From NCBI GenBank assembly GCA_025201765.1, contig MU623349.1, positions 1 to 64,000 of the forward strand: a DNA stretch of 64,000 nt. Reading direction: 5' to 3'. Position numbers and translations under genes: made by a program. Numbering within the stretch: the stretch's first letter is position 1; each line of letters opens with the position of its first letter. Shown here piece by piece: positions 11,091 to 21,030 of this stretch. The notes beneath the pieces were generated by a model, which saw only the letters and a program-made list of their open reading frames with translations, was not told the origin of the DNA and did no database searches. Source of the DNA: Daldinia sp. FL1419. Lineage: Eukaryota > Ascomycota > Sordariomycetes > Xylariales > Hypoxylaceae.

Positions 11091-11522
11091 TTTTATTTTT
11101 ATTAATCCCCTTCGGAAACCCGTTTGCATTAATAAGATTTATACGTAATACCAACCTAAAGTTTGTTTACTCTACCTTTTATACCCTGAAATTGTCAAGT
11201 GTAACCTATAAAAACATATAACGTTGACATTCGAGTAGCGTACGTTGCACAATTATAAAAGAGCGGACCAGAATAATTACAGAGCCAGGCAAACAGCTCA
11301 GATAGTCTATTTATTTGCGTAGTGCGAGAAGTTGACTACATATATCCAAGCGATGCGTTCCGATCACCATCCCGGCAACGGAACCCAGTCTAACCTCTAT
11401 ACCCAAAAAGCTGAATAACAATGGGTATTAACGCCAAAACGCTCCAGGGAGACCATGGCGATTACAATATCTATGCGAAGGAAGTCTATACAGCTGTATC
11501 CCTATTTTCATAACACTAGCAT
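11091..11522. other. Intergenic region between MITE and GH17 gene
   Basis: This AT-rich 3' flank of the GH17 gene shows no recognisable gene. Confidence 0.45.
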
Positions 11523-12619
11523 TTACTATAGAAATATTAGTCACCGTAGATAGGAACGTGTTAATGAAGGATAGCACTTACGCAAGAGAGGTCGTAGCTG
11601 GCCTTGACCGTGTTAAGGTCACCGGCCGGGAAGATACCGAAGTCGGGATCGGCCTGTCCCCACTGGGACTCCTGAAGGTCGTACCACCATAGGTTAACAC
11701 CACGGGCGATCAAACTGCAAGCAATGTCTTGCCAGTAGATGCGGGCATTCTCGGGGCTAGGTACGGCCTGACCAACGGTCTTTCCAGCGATGGGCCAACC
11801 GGTCTCGGTAACGTAGACGGGCTTGTTTCCGGCGAGAGCAATAGTCTTGTTGAAACCGTCGTAGAACCGTTCGTGCGCGTTACCAATGCTGTTGGGCTTG
11901 CTCTGTTCCCAGTACGGGTATCCGTCGAAGCCGAGCCAGTCGATGTTGTCGATGACAGCTCGGTTGGTTCCGTTCAGGAAGGAGTCGTAGGTGTCGACGT
12001 GGCCGACGGGAACACCGGCGAGAGGGGTGCCAGCAATGGCGTTGCGGACTTGTTTGATGCAGTCGATGAGCTTCTGGGGGCCGACACCGACTTCACCACT
12101 GCCGTCACGGTAGAGATCCTCGCTACCAACTGAGATACCAACGACCAAGTCGGTGAATGCGGATCCGTATTGGCTGATGGCAGCCTTGAGAGCGGCGATC
12201 TCGTTCGTGATAGCCTGGTCACTACCGGAAACCCATAGACCTAGGAGCAGGGTGGTCTTGGTGTTGATGGCAGCGGGGATGGCGCTAATGACGTTGCTTG
12301 CGGTTCCCCATTGGACTGTGAGACAGGTATGTAAGTATATGGCGGTCTAATATTTACCTTAACTACCTAGGTAGTTACTAGATCTATAACAAAACAACTT
12401 ACTCATAGAGTAGAGACGGGCACTCGTCCATCCACTCGTACCCGGAAGGTTCTTTGCGCGGTTGAACTCATACTCGAAATCGGCTTGCTGCTTAGCGGCC
12501 TGGTTAAGGAAGAAAGCTCCGTAGTTGAAGCCCTTGATACCAGTGTTAGCGGCAGTGGCAGCGGCGACGGCGGTGCTAGCGGTGGCCGCGAGGCCGAGAA
12601 CGGATGTAGCGAAACGCAT
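11523..12619 (-). CDS. Secreted GH17 beta-1,3-glucanase (Bgl2-like)
   Basis: Exons are 12619-12403, 12315-11582 and a terminal exon of just the stop codon (11525-11523), giving 317 residues. The first 20 or so residues form a signal peptide (MRFATSVLGLAATASTAVAA). GH17 hallmarks follow: GFNYG near residue 30, the acid/base Glu138 in VGSEDL and the nucleophile Glu243 in VTETGWP, with LWWYDLQE near the end. The family hydrolyses or transglycosylates beta-1,3-glucan in the fungal wall. There is no C-terminal hydrophobic tail, so a soluble, non-GPI, wall-associated protein like yeast Bgl2 is expected. The last intron (GTAAGT, TGACTAA branch, CTATAG acceptor) is followed at once by TAA; unspliced RNA would add only six residues. 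Confidence 0.88.
12365..12372. repeat. ACCTAGGT palindrome inside the first GH17 intron
   Basis: The octamer is the centre of a perfect 16-nt palindrome (12361-12376) in the intron at 12402-12316. It is one of fourteen ACCTAGGT copies in the window, all outside coding exons. Confidence 0.85.
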
Positions 12620-14458
12620 CTTGGATGTATATTAATGTATTAACAAGTACCAAAAACCCAAATATTGATTAGCAAAAGCGAATGACAGCTACAGATATTG
12701 CAGCGATGAGACGTCCGAGTAACGAGTGTACGAGTATTAAAGAAACTCTATTAGTCTACTCTAAAGATTGAAAGGTAAAAAAAAAGAGAATAAAAATCAA
12801 GAGGAAGGAGACATAAATAAAGGGATCAGCAAGTTCTAGAAGCTGCAGAACGAGCTTATTCGAATAAGGGAAAGGGATCGAAAATCGCATCGCATCAACA
12901 TCCCCTTAAGATGCCTGGATACTTGGATGAACCGGCACCCTGTTACCGGACAGGGATGACCTCATTTTCGCCTTTCTATTTGTCCCCCCAGTCCCCCTCG
13001 TCTTGTCCCGGAATTTCCAGAAACTCCACAAGCAGTGGACAGCCAGTTTACTATGTAGACAACCAAGCCAGCCAGTCAGCCAGTCGGACCAGTGAAAGGG
13101 ATAAAGAAGAGCTAGGTGGATCTGCCGGCGCCATACTCCCCTGAGCTCGTATTGTTGACCCACATACCGCTCAGCCTCAAATCTCATCCAAGCCCGACAA
13201 ATGACAACGCATACTGTACGCAAGCTAGGGGTCGGATCGCTTGCGCGGACGCGTATTTGGGTCGTCCATTTTGTGGAAAACCTGGTTTTTCTCGAATTGT
13301 GGTTTTCGTAAAAATGGTCGAGCCGGCTCGTTGATGTGCATTCATTTACTCCAATCAAAACGCATACTAATAAAAAACCATTCTGTTGTCGATTTTCTTG
13401 GCCTGTTCAATACGGATTTCATCAACTCTTCGTCGGTCCCTTAAATATGTCGGGTGTACTTTTATTGTCGTCCAATAGCTTCCGACTTGGCACTTAGATG
13501 TTTGTTACTAAAAAGGCACCTAGGCTATCCGGGTTATGCGGTACGTCAATAGCCTCTAGCGCTGATTGGATTCGTCAACGAGTCGAGATTATTTATTGCA
13601 TGTTTTCTCAACTATGTATCTTCGAGTACGTGCATAGCTCATTTTTGTCATGCAGATCGGACCCGCACGCCCAGGGACGCCTTGGAATATCTCAGGAGTC
13701 AAAAGTGGACCCGTTCAATTGCAAGAAAACAAGAAATGAGTATACCTTAGGTAACTAGACCCTAAAAAAAAAAAGAGTCTAGCCTCTGTATGTTATTGCT
13801 TTACGGGCTGACGGGTTAGATCTTGCGATCAGTCCGGCTATCTAAACAGGTTCAAACCTTATACCTAACAGGTAGTGGCAAAATACTATACCATCATCCA
13901 AAGAACCAAAGAACTAATCATCAGCAGTAAAGAGAGCGCTAAATTACTAGCAGATCATGTGGTGGTATGGGCTATGAGCGCCTATAAATCCCATAGGAGG
14001 TGACCTAATATCAACACTAATCCCCCACTAACAAGTCGAGTACGCTACCTACCTCCTTCTCTCTTGGCAAAAAGTCCTTGGCCAATAGCTAATAGCCAAC
14101 AGGAAATCAACGCCAGGTAATAGTTGTTTTTTATGATTACTCTTCTTCTTCTCCAAGAGAATATATATATATACCTAGGTACCTATATATATAAAACGCT
14201 GGGCACAAACCAATTTAAAACCAACAATAGTCTACTTATAGTTATTCAAGAGAGAACTCCTCTAAATCATCGTCTTTCCCCCTCCTGCTCCTATTTGAAA
14301 GCCTCAACAGAATACTCTGAATCATTCTATACTCACCAAACAAACAGGTACCTAGGTAGGTATTCGCTTAACACTATGAGATTGGTCACCATTTAAACTC
14401 TTCATGTATCTATCCTATGCTGTTCCTTTACCTAGCATTCTTCTTCGCATGGTCCTTC
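12620..14458. other. Intergenic region upstream of the GH17 gene
   Basis: This 1.8-kb stretch includes the GH17 promoter. It has a purine-rich tract around 12777-12830 and ACCTAGGT copies at 14171-14178 and 14350-14357, the first inside a TATATA-flanked near-palindrome. Open frames at 12906-13358 and 13116-13334 overlap each other on opposite strands and have no motifs, so I do not call them. Confidence 0.5.
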
Positions 14459-15422
14459 TTAACGCCGCAGCGGGATGAATCTCACATCCTGTTTGGGCAC
14501 CACTGTAAATCCGTCCTCCCTTAACTCCACACCAATTGTGCTCTCAGTCTTCGAAGGCTTGTCCCCCGAAAGCTCCAGCTGGTAATGGCTCAAGACTTCC
14601 ACTAGGAACCGTTTCATGATGAGACTGGCAAAGTTTTTGCCTAAACATTGTTCTCTCTCCAAATTCAAAGCGTAGTATGCTTCAGCACCACTGCACAGGG
14701 GACAGGCTACGGAAGCGCCTGGGATGGAACGTTCTACCTGTGGTAGGTTCTTATCGGTATCTGCATTTTCAGCGGCTTCTCCCCTTCCCAGATATGGCTC
14801 TCTATATTCAGTCGAACCCAATCGATTATACACGATGTACCCGCCTTAATCCGGTAGCCACCGATATTGATATTAGTACTGACGTATTCCGGAAGACTGT
14901 ACCACCTAGCTGGGCAAAATCGCGTCGGCTCTATACAGGTGCATTTAAGGAGAGTGTCTGTCTTTTCAACGTAGGTTCTCATATTAGCCAATGTGCCACT
15001 GGCACGATCAACTAAGCGTATTTGTATTTCCTGGCATAGTTCTGTCTAGGCCTCCTAGTTAATGGATAAGTTACTGAGTAACAATGTTAGGATAACCGGC
15101 ATGGCATCTAAATTTGCGAAGAGTATCTCATCTATTGTCTGTAACCAGTTGGCCTCAGTGATTGTGCCATTTTGTATGTCTTTATAGACTTCCTGAACCG
15201 GGTATGGTATACGTCGCTGATAAGTTGTTAGTTAAGAGTTCTGCAAATAGGGGCTTGAAATCCTACCACTTTACTCTCTTGGACAGCCTGCAAGTTAAAC
15301 GTGCGCCACTTTGCCTCGAATATAGCTAATGAGAAGATATGACGCCTCTGATGCCGGGCCAAGAAACCCGGCTTGAACCGTCTCGAGATCGAATTTCGTA
15401 GCTTACAGGACTGGGTCTCCAA
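14459..15422 (-). pseudogene. Cytochrome P450 pseudogene (C-terminal half)
   Basis: On the minus strand, pieces of a fungal P450 appear in order but in shifting frames. 15422-15228 contains a possible mid-protein segment. From 15198 another frame gives VYKDIQNGTITEANW and IDEILFANLD (I-helix region) and is cut by TAG codons at 15055-15057 and 15046-15048. It then continues through YVEKTDTLLK (ExxR-region neighbourhood), ARWYSLPEYV and GYRIKAGTS. The last piece, in a third frame (to 14459), has EQCLGKNFASLIMKRFLVEV, the haem-cysteine loop and L-helix, but the usual FxxG before it is lost. Two in-frame stops plus at least two frameshifts make a functional enzyme unlikely. Intact relatives are microsomal haem monooxygenases, often in secondary metabolism. 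Confidence 0.8.
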
Positions 15423-15577
15423 TCTCAGCTCAGCTTAGCTATAAACACTAGCATCACAGTCAAGCTTGGGGTCGGATATGTCTAGGTAAGTCCAATGCTA
15501 TATGAGAAGGAAAGGAGGGAGATGCTGTGAGATCTTAATTAGTTGCTGAAAGCATCTAATCGACAGCTTAATCCAAG

Positions 15578-15783
15578 TCACCACTCAAATCTCACGCCTA
15601 GGCCGGGGGGTGGTGGCATACTATCTTGCATATCTTCTACAGCGTGAGTTCCTGTCTCAAAATTATCGACCTTTAATCCTGGTTGATAAAGACTTTTGTC
15701 CACACGGTATTTATAGCCTCGGAAGAATGATATTCTGATGCCTGATGAAGGAAAGGTTGTCAGGGTTCTAGCCTGTGCTACAT
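15578..15783 (-). other. Unassigned open stretch upstream of the P450 relic
   Basis: The minus frame ending at the stop codon 15580-15578 reads about 65 residues with coding-like composition (for example SFFRGYKYRVDKSLYQPG and later HAVEDMQDSMPPPPG). I do not recognise the family and see no start codon. It may be another decayed exon of the same locus. Confidence 0.25.
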
Positions 15784-15898
15784 ATAGAACAAAGGACTTT
15801 TCTATATGTAGCTGCCCTTAGCCATAGTTGTAGATAGGTTCCTCGCGGGACAATGAAGTTGTTTCCTTGCTTCTTGGTCCGCCTCGTGGCACTCTATC

Positions 15899-16309
15899 AT
15901 GGCTTTTCTCGCAGGTGTCATGGTTATCGCCATATGGCTTCCTATTAATTACCACAAGTCCGTCGGCTAGTTCATAGTCTCCGCTACCTTTTTCGATTTA
16001 CCTCTGGTGTGTTTGTATTGCTTATGACTCCGGGACTCGATGAAATTGCCGGTGGGCGGACATACGATCTCGGCGTGATGGTTGGAACTTTCTTTACTAT
16101 CTTTGCTAGGTATTTCTAGTTTAACAAGTCTTCTTATTCAAGGAGCAATAGTAGGGAACCCGGATGGATTTAGCATTGGAAGTAATCTGGCTGGACTGAT
16201 TATATTTCGTGGGGTGGTGATGCTGGTAACGGGTACGTTGTTTGCTTACGGGTCGATTCCAACCACGAGACAGAAAAGACGAGCCAAGGAGGAGGGACAT
16301 AAGGAGTAA
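15899..16309 (+). pseudogene. MFS monocarboxylate-transporter-like pseudogene (3' end)
   Basis: Consecutive pieces of the last membrane segments of an MCT-type MFS carrier lie in alternating frames. 15899-15970 reads MAFLAGVMVIAIWLP and is ended by TAG. A second frame gives SGVFVLLMTPGLDEIAGG and DLGVMVGTFFTIFA and ends at TAG 16117-16119. The original frame then resumes with QGAIVGNPDGFSIGSNLAG and a basic cytosolic tail (TTRQKRRAKEEGHKE) to the stop at 16309. Fungal MCT-like carriers move organic acids or secondary metabolites. The breaks and the missing N-terminal half mark it as a relic. It diverges from the P450 relic, suggesting both were parts of one lost metabolic locus. Confidence 0.72.
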
Positions 16310-17082
16310 AGCGACAATAACGGCGTATATATAGAACAGTTATCTTCTAGAAAAGGCTAAAGTTAGTTATATTTATAGGTAATATATGCAGTACGAATAT
16401 CAGCAGCGGAGGATACATGGCGATTGAACATCGCTTATAAGTTCTTAGGTTCATATTAGATACTTTCGGTTCATTCATGTATTGTTTAGCATCACTCGAT
16501 GTCGTACCGAGAGGCCAAGCAGACCGCGGTATCTCCACAACATGGTAGAACTGATAGCTTATGATATCCAAAACCATCTCTACCGTTTGTATACCTGAGA
16601 TAAGAATAATAACAGTCATAGCTTTTAGAATTCTCGTACCAGTATCAGTCAGCTCGGACCAGGCGGTGGAACCTCACACCTATCATGGGATCGTTTGGCA
16701 TACGATTACTTCATTGTATTCTTTCCATGAATAAGGCCATGATTAAATGCGTGAGCAACTACACAAGCCGGAACAATTTCATTGAAGCTGACACGTCGCC
16801 AAACATATTGTTAAATGGCTATCTATGATAATATGCATACGATCATAATAATCCTCGTTATCATATAAATAGTTTATATCAGATTATAAAGAAGTCTCGG
16901 ATGAGCACTTGCATTTATAACACATCTACTCGCTATCTGCTCTTCTACCGCAAATACCACATCACACCAAGAAAGCGAATCTCTTTGTATCGATCTTTGA
17001 TTTATCTACTATCATCGCCAGGTTAACAGCAGCATACCTGTACCGAGTACATCGCAAGTTACAGCCGCTGGGTGCAGACATC
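16310..17082. other. Intergenic region
   Basis: No gene is recognised. It includes the probable promoter of the Cys-rich gene at 17083, with CT/CA-rich leader sequence just upstream of the ATG. Confidence 0.45.
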
Positions 17083-17316
17083 ATGTGTTCTTTCATAGCC
17101 ACAGTATACGACTGCATGGGTTGTAAAAATACGTACAAGATCGAAAGGACTGAGAGGATGTCATGTGAACGAGAAAATACTCGTCTCTGTATACCATATC
17201 ACCGAAACCAAGTTACAAAGTGTATTGAATATTGCCCCGCCTGCAAGAAGAGGCAGGAGGAGGAGGCAAAGAAGCGGGAAGAGAAGGGACGCAAGAAGGT
17301 AAGATGGGAGTTCTAA
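17083..17316 (+). CDS. Small cysteine-rich protein, paralog A
   Basis: A single-exon frame of 77 residues starting MCSFIATVYDC. Cysteines fall at 2, 11, 14, 28, 36, 47, 51 and 54, ending in a CPAC pair, followed by a highly charged lysine/glutamate-rich tail. No signal peptide or membrane segment is seen, so a cytosolic or nuclear zinc-binding microprotein is plausible. I do not recognise a named family. The protein at 17727 has the same MC start, a VY-x-C at the same position and matching cysteine spacings, which supports both as real genes. Function is unknown. Confidence 0.6.
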   Translation: MCSFIATVYDCMGCKNTYKIERTERMSCERENTRLCIPYHRNQVTKCIEYCPACKKRQEEEAKKREEKGRKKVRWEF

Positions 17317-17726
17317 AGGGGGATTTACCTTCCCTACGGGGCTTGTGGGATTTAATGGTACCTATTCATAAAGCAGTCGCGTAGGATGGATGTCCAACTA
17401 CTCGAGTAGTCATTCAGATAGGCATCTCTCTAATCAGACGTAGTCATCTCTTGTAATAACTTATGTCTTATTCACTGATATGTGCTGTACCATTGGCAAG
17501 AATAAATCGAGTCGTCCTATCATGGGATTCGAACTCGTGCAACATTCCTTGGCAAATATATAAACACGCCCTCCCAGACTTCGAAATGTCTCTCGTGTCT
17601 AAGAGGTCAACCAAAAATTCACAACCACATCTGCAACCACAACATACAACAACCATCTATCTCATCATCAACTCTCAACTACAGAACTCGCACGCCACCC
17701 TACCACCATCCATCACAGAGGCCAAG
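17317..17726. other. Spacer between the two Cys-rich genes
   Basis: It holds a TATATAAA-like element at about 17557-17565 and a CA-rich leader before the ATG at 17727. The downstream frame stays open back to 17463, but the conserved MC start favours the later ATG. Confidence 0.45.
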
Positions 17727-17915
17727 ATGTGCACCTACACCCTCAAGGTGTACCTCTGCCGCGTCAAGAAATGCGGCGCGGAGATCAAGACGGAAAAGAT
17801 CGACGAGAAGAAGTGCGAGAACCATGGCACCGACAAGTGCGCCGGACCTAAGGAGGCAAACCGTGTAGAAGAGTTCATATTCTGCGACAAGTGTAAACAC
17901 GCGTATGGGCCCTAG
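17727..17915 (+). CDS. Small cysteine-rich protein, paralog B
   Basis: This 62-residue protein starts MCTYTLKVYLC and has cysteines at 2, 11, 16, 30, 38, 53 and 56, ending CDKC near the C-terminus. Three spacings equal those of paralog A: 2 to 11, a gap of 14, then a gap of 8. Both end in a C-x2-C pair. That pattern fits a small zinc-ribbon-like fold. The start at 17727 is preferred over in-frame upstream starts (for example 17586) because it aligns with paralog A and follows a CA-rich leader. No signal peptide is visible. The family is not recognised; function is unknown. Confidence 0.65.
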   Translation: MCTYTLKVYLCRVKKCGAEIKTEKIDEKKCENHGTDKCAGPKEANRVEEFIFCDKCKHAYGP

Positions 17916-18302
17916 TTGACGCACATCGCATAACTGCTCGCCTTGGATAAGCTGTCTTCTTGGATTCGAGGCGTTGACGAAGGGAAATTGGGGAATCAAT
18001 GTCATTTAGGTACCTGGTGCTCATGCCGCTCGCTGGGCAGGACTGGGTGTATTTTGAGTAGCTTTAGCCGTCACGCTGGATCAGATTAATACACAATAGA
18101 TCCGATATCTCCAACTACCGTTTCCGCAATCTGCACTGGTGATTTGATATTCGTAAATTGACAAGATGCATCTGAATCTAAGTATGCCTAGGTAGGTATT
18201 CAACTTTACGACACTCGTGTGTTGAATAGGTACCTAACCTATCCTGTACCGTAACATCTTGTTGACCGACGACCTCCCCTTAACCACCGCAAAAGCACCC
18301 CT
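17916..18302. other. Intergenic region
   Basis: This is the 3' flank shared by the Cys-rich gene and the convergent SDR gene. It contains a GCCTAGGTAGGTA motif near 18186. No gene is seen. Confidence 0.4.
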
Positions 18303-19355
18303 TCAAGCCTTACCCGCAGCCGCAGCCTCCAACGCCCTAGCCTTAAACAACATCGCAAACGTCTCGACAACCGTATCCTTCAGCGTCCCATACTTCAACC
18401 CCAACACCCTCGTCGCCTTGGACCCGTCGACCGTCCACGCGTCCTCCGGCGACCAATCCCCTGGCTTACCAACCGGCAACCGCTCCCTCGCCTCCGGAAG
18501 CGCCTCCCGCGCCGCGTCCACGGTGGCTTGGTACCGGAAATCCTGGCCGACGACGAAGCGCTGCCCCGCCGCCTCGGGAACCGACAGCGCGCGGATATGC
18601 GCGAACGCAACCTCCCGGGAGTCGGCGTACCCGGCGAAATCGAAGTCCGGGATCGAGTCGCTGTCGATGATCCGGTTGAGGAGCTCCACGGACTCGCTTA
18701 TCCCCTTGGTGCTGGTAAGCTCGTGCGCGTACGGCCCCCAGACCCACGGGGGGCAGATCGTCGCCAAGGAAAACCCGGCGTCCGGGTGCGCCTCCATCCA
18801 CGCCCACATGGCGCGCTCGGCGAGCGCCTTGCTAGATACGTACGCGAGCATCTGCTTAGCTTTTGCGGCCTCGTCCCACGTCACGGGGTTCCAATCCTTC
18901 TCGTCGTACGAGTAGCCCGGCCGGGTACCCTTATTCGGGTCCACGACGGCGGCAAGCGAGCTGGTGAAGACGACGCGACGGACCTTCCCGCCGCCGTACT
19001 TAACCGCGGCCTCGAGGATCGTGGTGGCGCCCTTGGTAGCCGGTTCTAGAAGGTCGCGAACGTTGTCTGTGGGGTTGAAGTTGAGGGGCGACGCAGCGTG
19101 GATGATGCCGACGATGTCGCCATTAGCAAAAGCCGGGGCGTACGACTCGAGGACCGTCATATCCTCTACGATCGTGGAGGAGATGGAGGAGGCGTACGAG
19201 GGGTTATGAGAGATGGTGCGGGCTGCGGACGACTCCGTGCGCGCTGTGATGCGTACGCGATACCCGGTTTCCAATGCCTCCTTGACGATCTGGCCGCCGA
19301 CGTAGCCGCCAGCGCCAGTAATGAGGATAGTACCTTTGTCGTGAGGAGTAGCCAT
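18303..19355 (-). CDS. Extended SDR: NAD-dependent epimerase / dihydroflavonol-reductase-like
   Basis: A single-exon gene of 350 residues. The ATG at 19355 is chosen because the Rossmann motif follows directly (TGAGGYVGG, residues 13-21); the frame upstream covers repetitive leader sequence. Other hallmarks are HAASP near residue 86, the catalytic serine in FTSSLA (about 132) and Tyr172-x3-Lys176 in YVSSK. ICPPWVWGP follows, as in fungal dihydroflavonol-4-reductase-like and aldehyde-reductase enzymes. They reduce carbonyl groups or epimerise sugar nucleotides using NAD(P)H; the substrate here is unknown. The gene is strikingly GC-rich (44 of 60 bases at 18481-18540) against AT-rich flanks, which could be codon bias or foreign origin. 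Confidence 0.9.
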   Translation of the reverse strand: MATPHDKGTILITGAGGYVGGQIVKEALETGYRVRITARTESSAARTISHNPSYASSISSTIVEDMTVLESYAPAFANGDIVGIIHAASPLNFNPTDNVRDLLEPATKGATTILEAAVKYGGGKVRRVVFTSSLAAVVDPNKGTRPGYSYDEKDWNPVTWDEAAKAKQMLAYVSSKALAERAMWAWMEAHPDAGFSLATICPPWVWGPYAHELTSTKGISESVELLNRIIDSDSIPDFDFAGYADSREVAFAHIRALSVPEAAGQRFVVGQDFRYQATVDAAREALPEARERLPVGKPGDWSPEDAWTVDGSKATRVLGLKYGTLKDTVVETFAMLFKARALEAAAAGKA

Positions 19356-21030
19356 GGTAGAGATATTAGAATGGTATCTGCAAGACGAGGGGGATAGTTT
19401 GGGAGGTGTGTGTGTGTGTGGGTGGGTGAGAAGTGGTTCCAGAGAAACAGAGTCGACTTGAGCAACGGGGAGCAAGAGGGCTTTTATCCAAGGATTCTGC
19501 AGGACTACCGTTGTCTTGCACACAGGAATGGACTCCCAGTCGGGGATACGACGCTTTATGTGGGTGTCTTAGGGGTAGAATTTGGTTTATAATGCTTGAT
19601 GCTGATGGTCTGTGATTGGGTACCCAGGTTTAAGATGCGTACGGCATGCAGCTGCAAAGATGTGATGGATTCTGCAGATGGGATTCCATCTCAACTACGA
19701 GATCAAGGTGGATTATATATATATATTTCCCATGCATAAATACAATCTCACACAAGAGCGGGAATACACCATATATCCAACCAAGTCGGTGACAGGTTTA
19801 CTGATAGACTTCCATCGAGCACGCCATTATAACATCTTGTAAGTAAGCGACTATACACACTCGGCCTATCTTAACGCCTGCGTCAGCTGCATGATGGGTT
19901 ATTCATCGTCAGCTCATCCCGCGGTTCTCCGGGCCCGGTTTTCGGTGTTTTACGTTGCCTTCTCGTTTTCGGCGTTTGTACGCGAACCAAATAGACCAAA
20001 TAGGGGAATGTTGTGGTCGGAGATAAGCCTCCTGTACAAGCACAACCCACTTATCTCGCTGCAAACCTGTTCGCCTATTTTCATTGAAATAAAGGTAGTA
20101 CATAGTAGGTAGTTATACACTAACTACCTCCTAATAAGTTTTGAATACGATCAAGGCAATAGTGTATTGGTGCAATACCCGACTAAAATATGACGGCATA
20201 TATAATTGGGGCCCTTCAAGGATGGCGCACTCCCCTGCTAAGCAACAACATAATGCTTAATACTTTATATTAAATACTATATGTATGATTATAATATACA
20301 CATCAAGGTAAAAAAAAAATCAGAAAATATCATACTAATATTTATTCGATTTTCTATATTACGTTAATTTTAATTCTTTTCTTAGAGGTTCATATCACCA
20401 TTTAAATACTGGTTGATCATTTGATATTTCTGTACATCTTGGTAAGGGGCGCGCCAGCCTTCTTGACGCCTGCCTGCAAAGGTACCTATGCGACGACTTG
20501 TATTGTTTTCTTGGCTTTTGGATTAGTATAGGGATTGGATGTGACTCTTCGGCGATTCGGCCGTACACACCGAGCGCCCGTCTTCAGGGGATCAGACATG
20601 GTACCTATCGGTGATGATGGATCCAAAATTCACCTACATTCTGAACCGAGCAATACCTAAATTTGTTGGGCTTCCACAGAAATCATGCATCGTGAGAAAT
20701 ATTATATATTTCGCTTTGGCTGCGCGAATACTAAAGCAATAAACAACAGCAATGTCAAACGATGCCACCCCCACGACCGTAATATACCATACACCCTATA
20801 TTGTACACTTGTACACATTGTATACCTAAGAACTCCCAAGTCCACTCTAATGTGCGTATCCTGTACGGTAAAGTTAGCAAAGGCAACCCCAAAATAGTAG
20901 ACATATGGGCAAGATCAAAAACTAAATTGCCTACTCACCCCAGACGACCTGTACGAAAAGCTTTAACTCCGGAGCCCCAATAAGCAAAAGGCCATGCCAA
21001 ACCTTTATTCATAATTCCGCTTTAATCCCA
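19356..21030. other. Intergenic region
   Basis: It starts with the SDR promoter, including a GT-repeat run at 19408-19428, and continues as AT-rich DNA with poly-A near 20310. Short frames such as 19891-20112 show no motif. No gene is called. Confidence 0.45.

Noticed and set aside
12906..13358. 150-codon minus frame upstream of the GH17 gene
   Set aside because: No motif, overlapping frames on the other strand, and it lies in promoter-like sequence.
17497..17571. Possible minus-strand tRNA because of a GTTCGAATCCC box
   Set aside because: The flanking bases do not form a T stem and no anticodon arm or acceptor stem fits.
18466..19049. Long frames in other phases over the SDR gene
   Set aside because: They are Gly/Arg/Pro-rich shadows expected from high GC content; the SDR frame explains the region.
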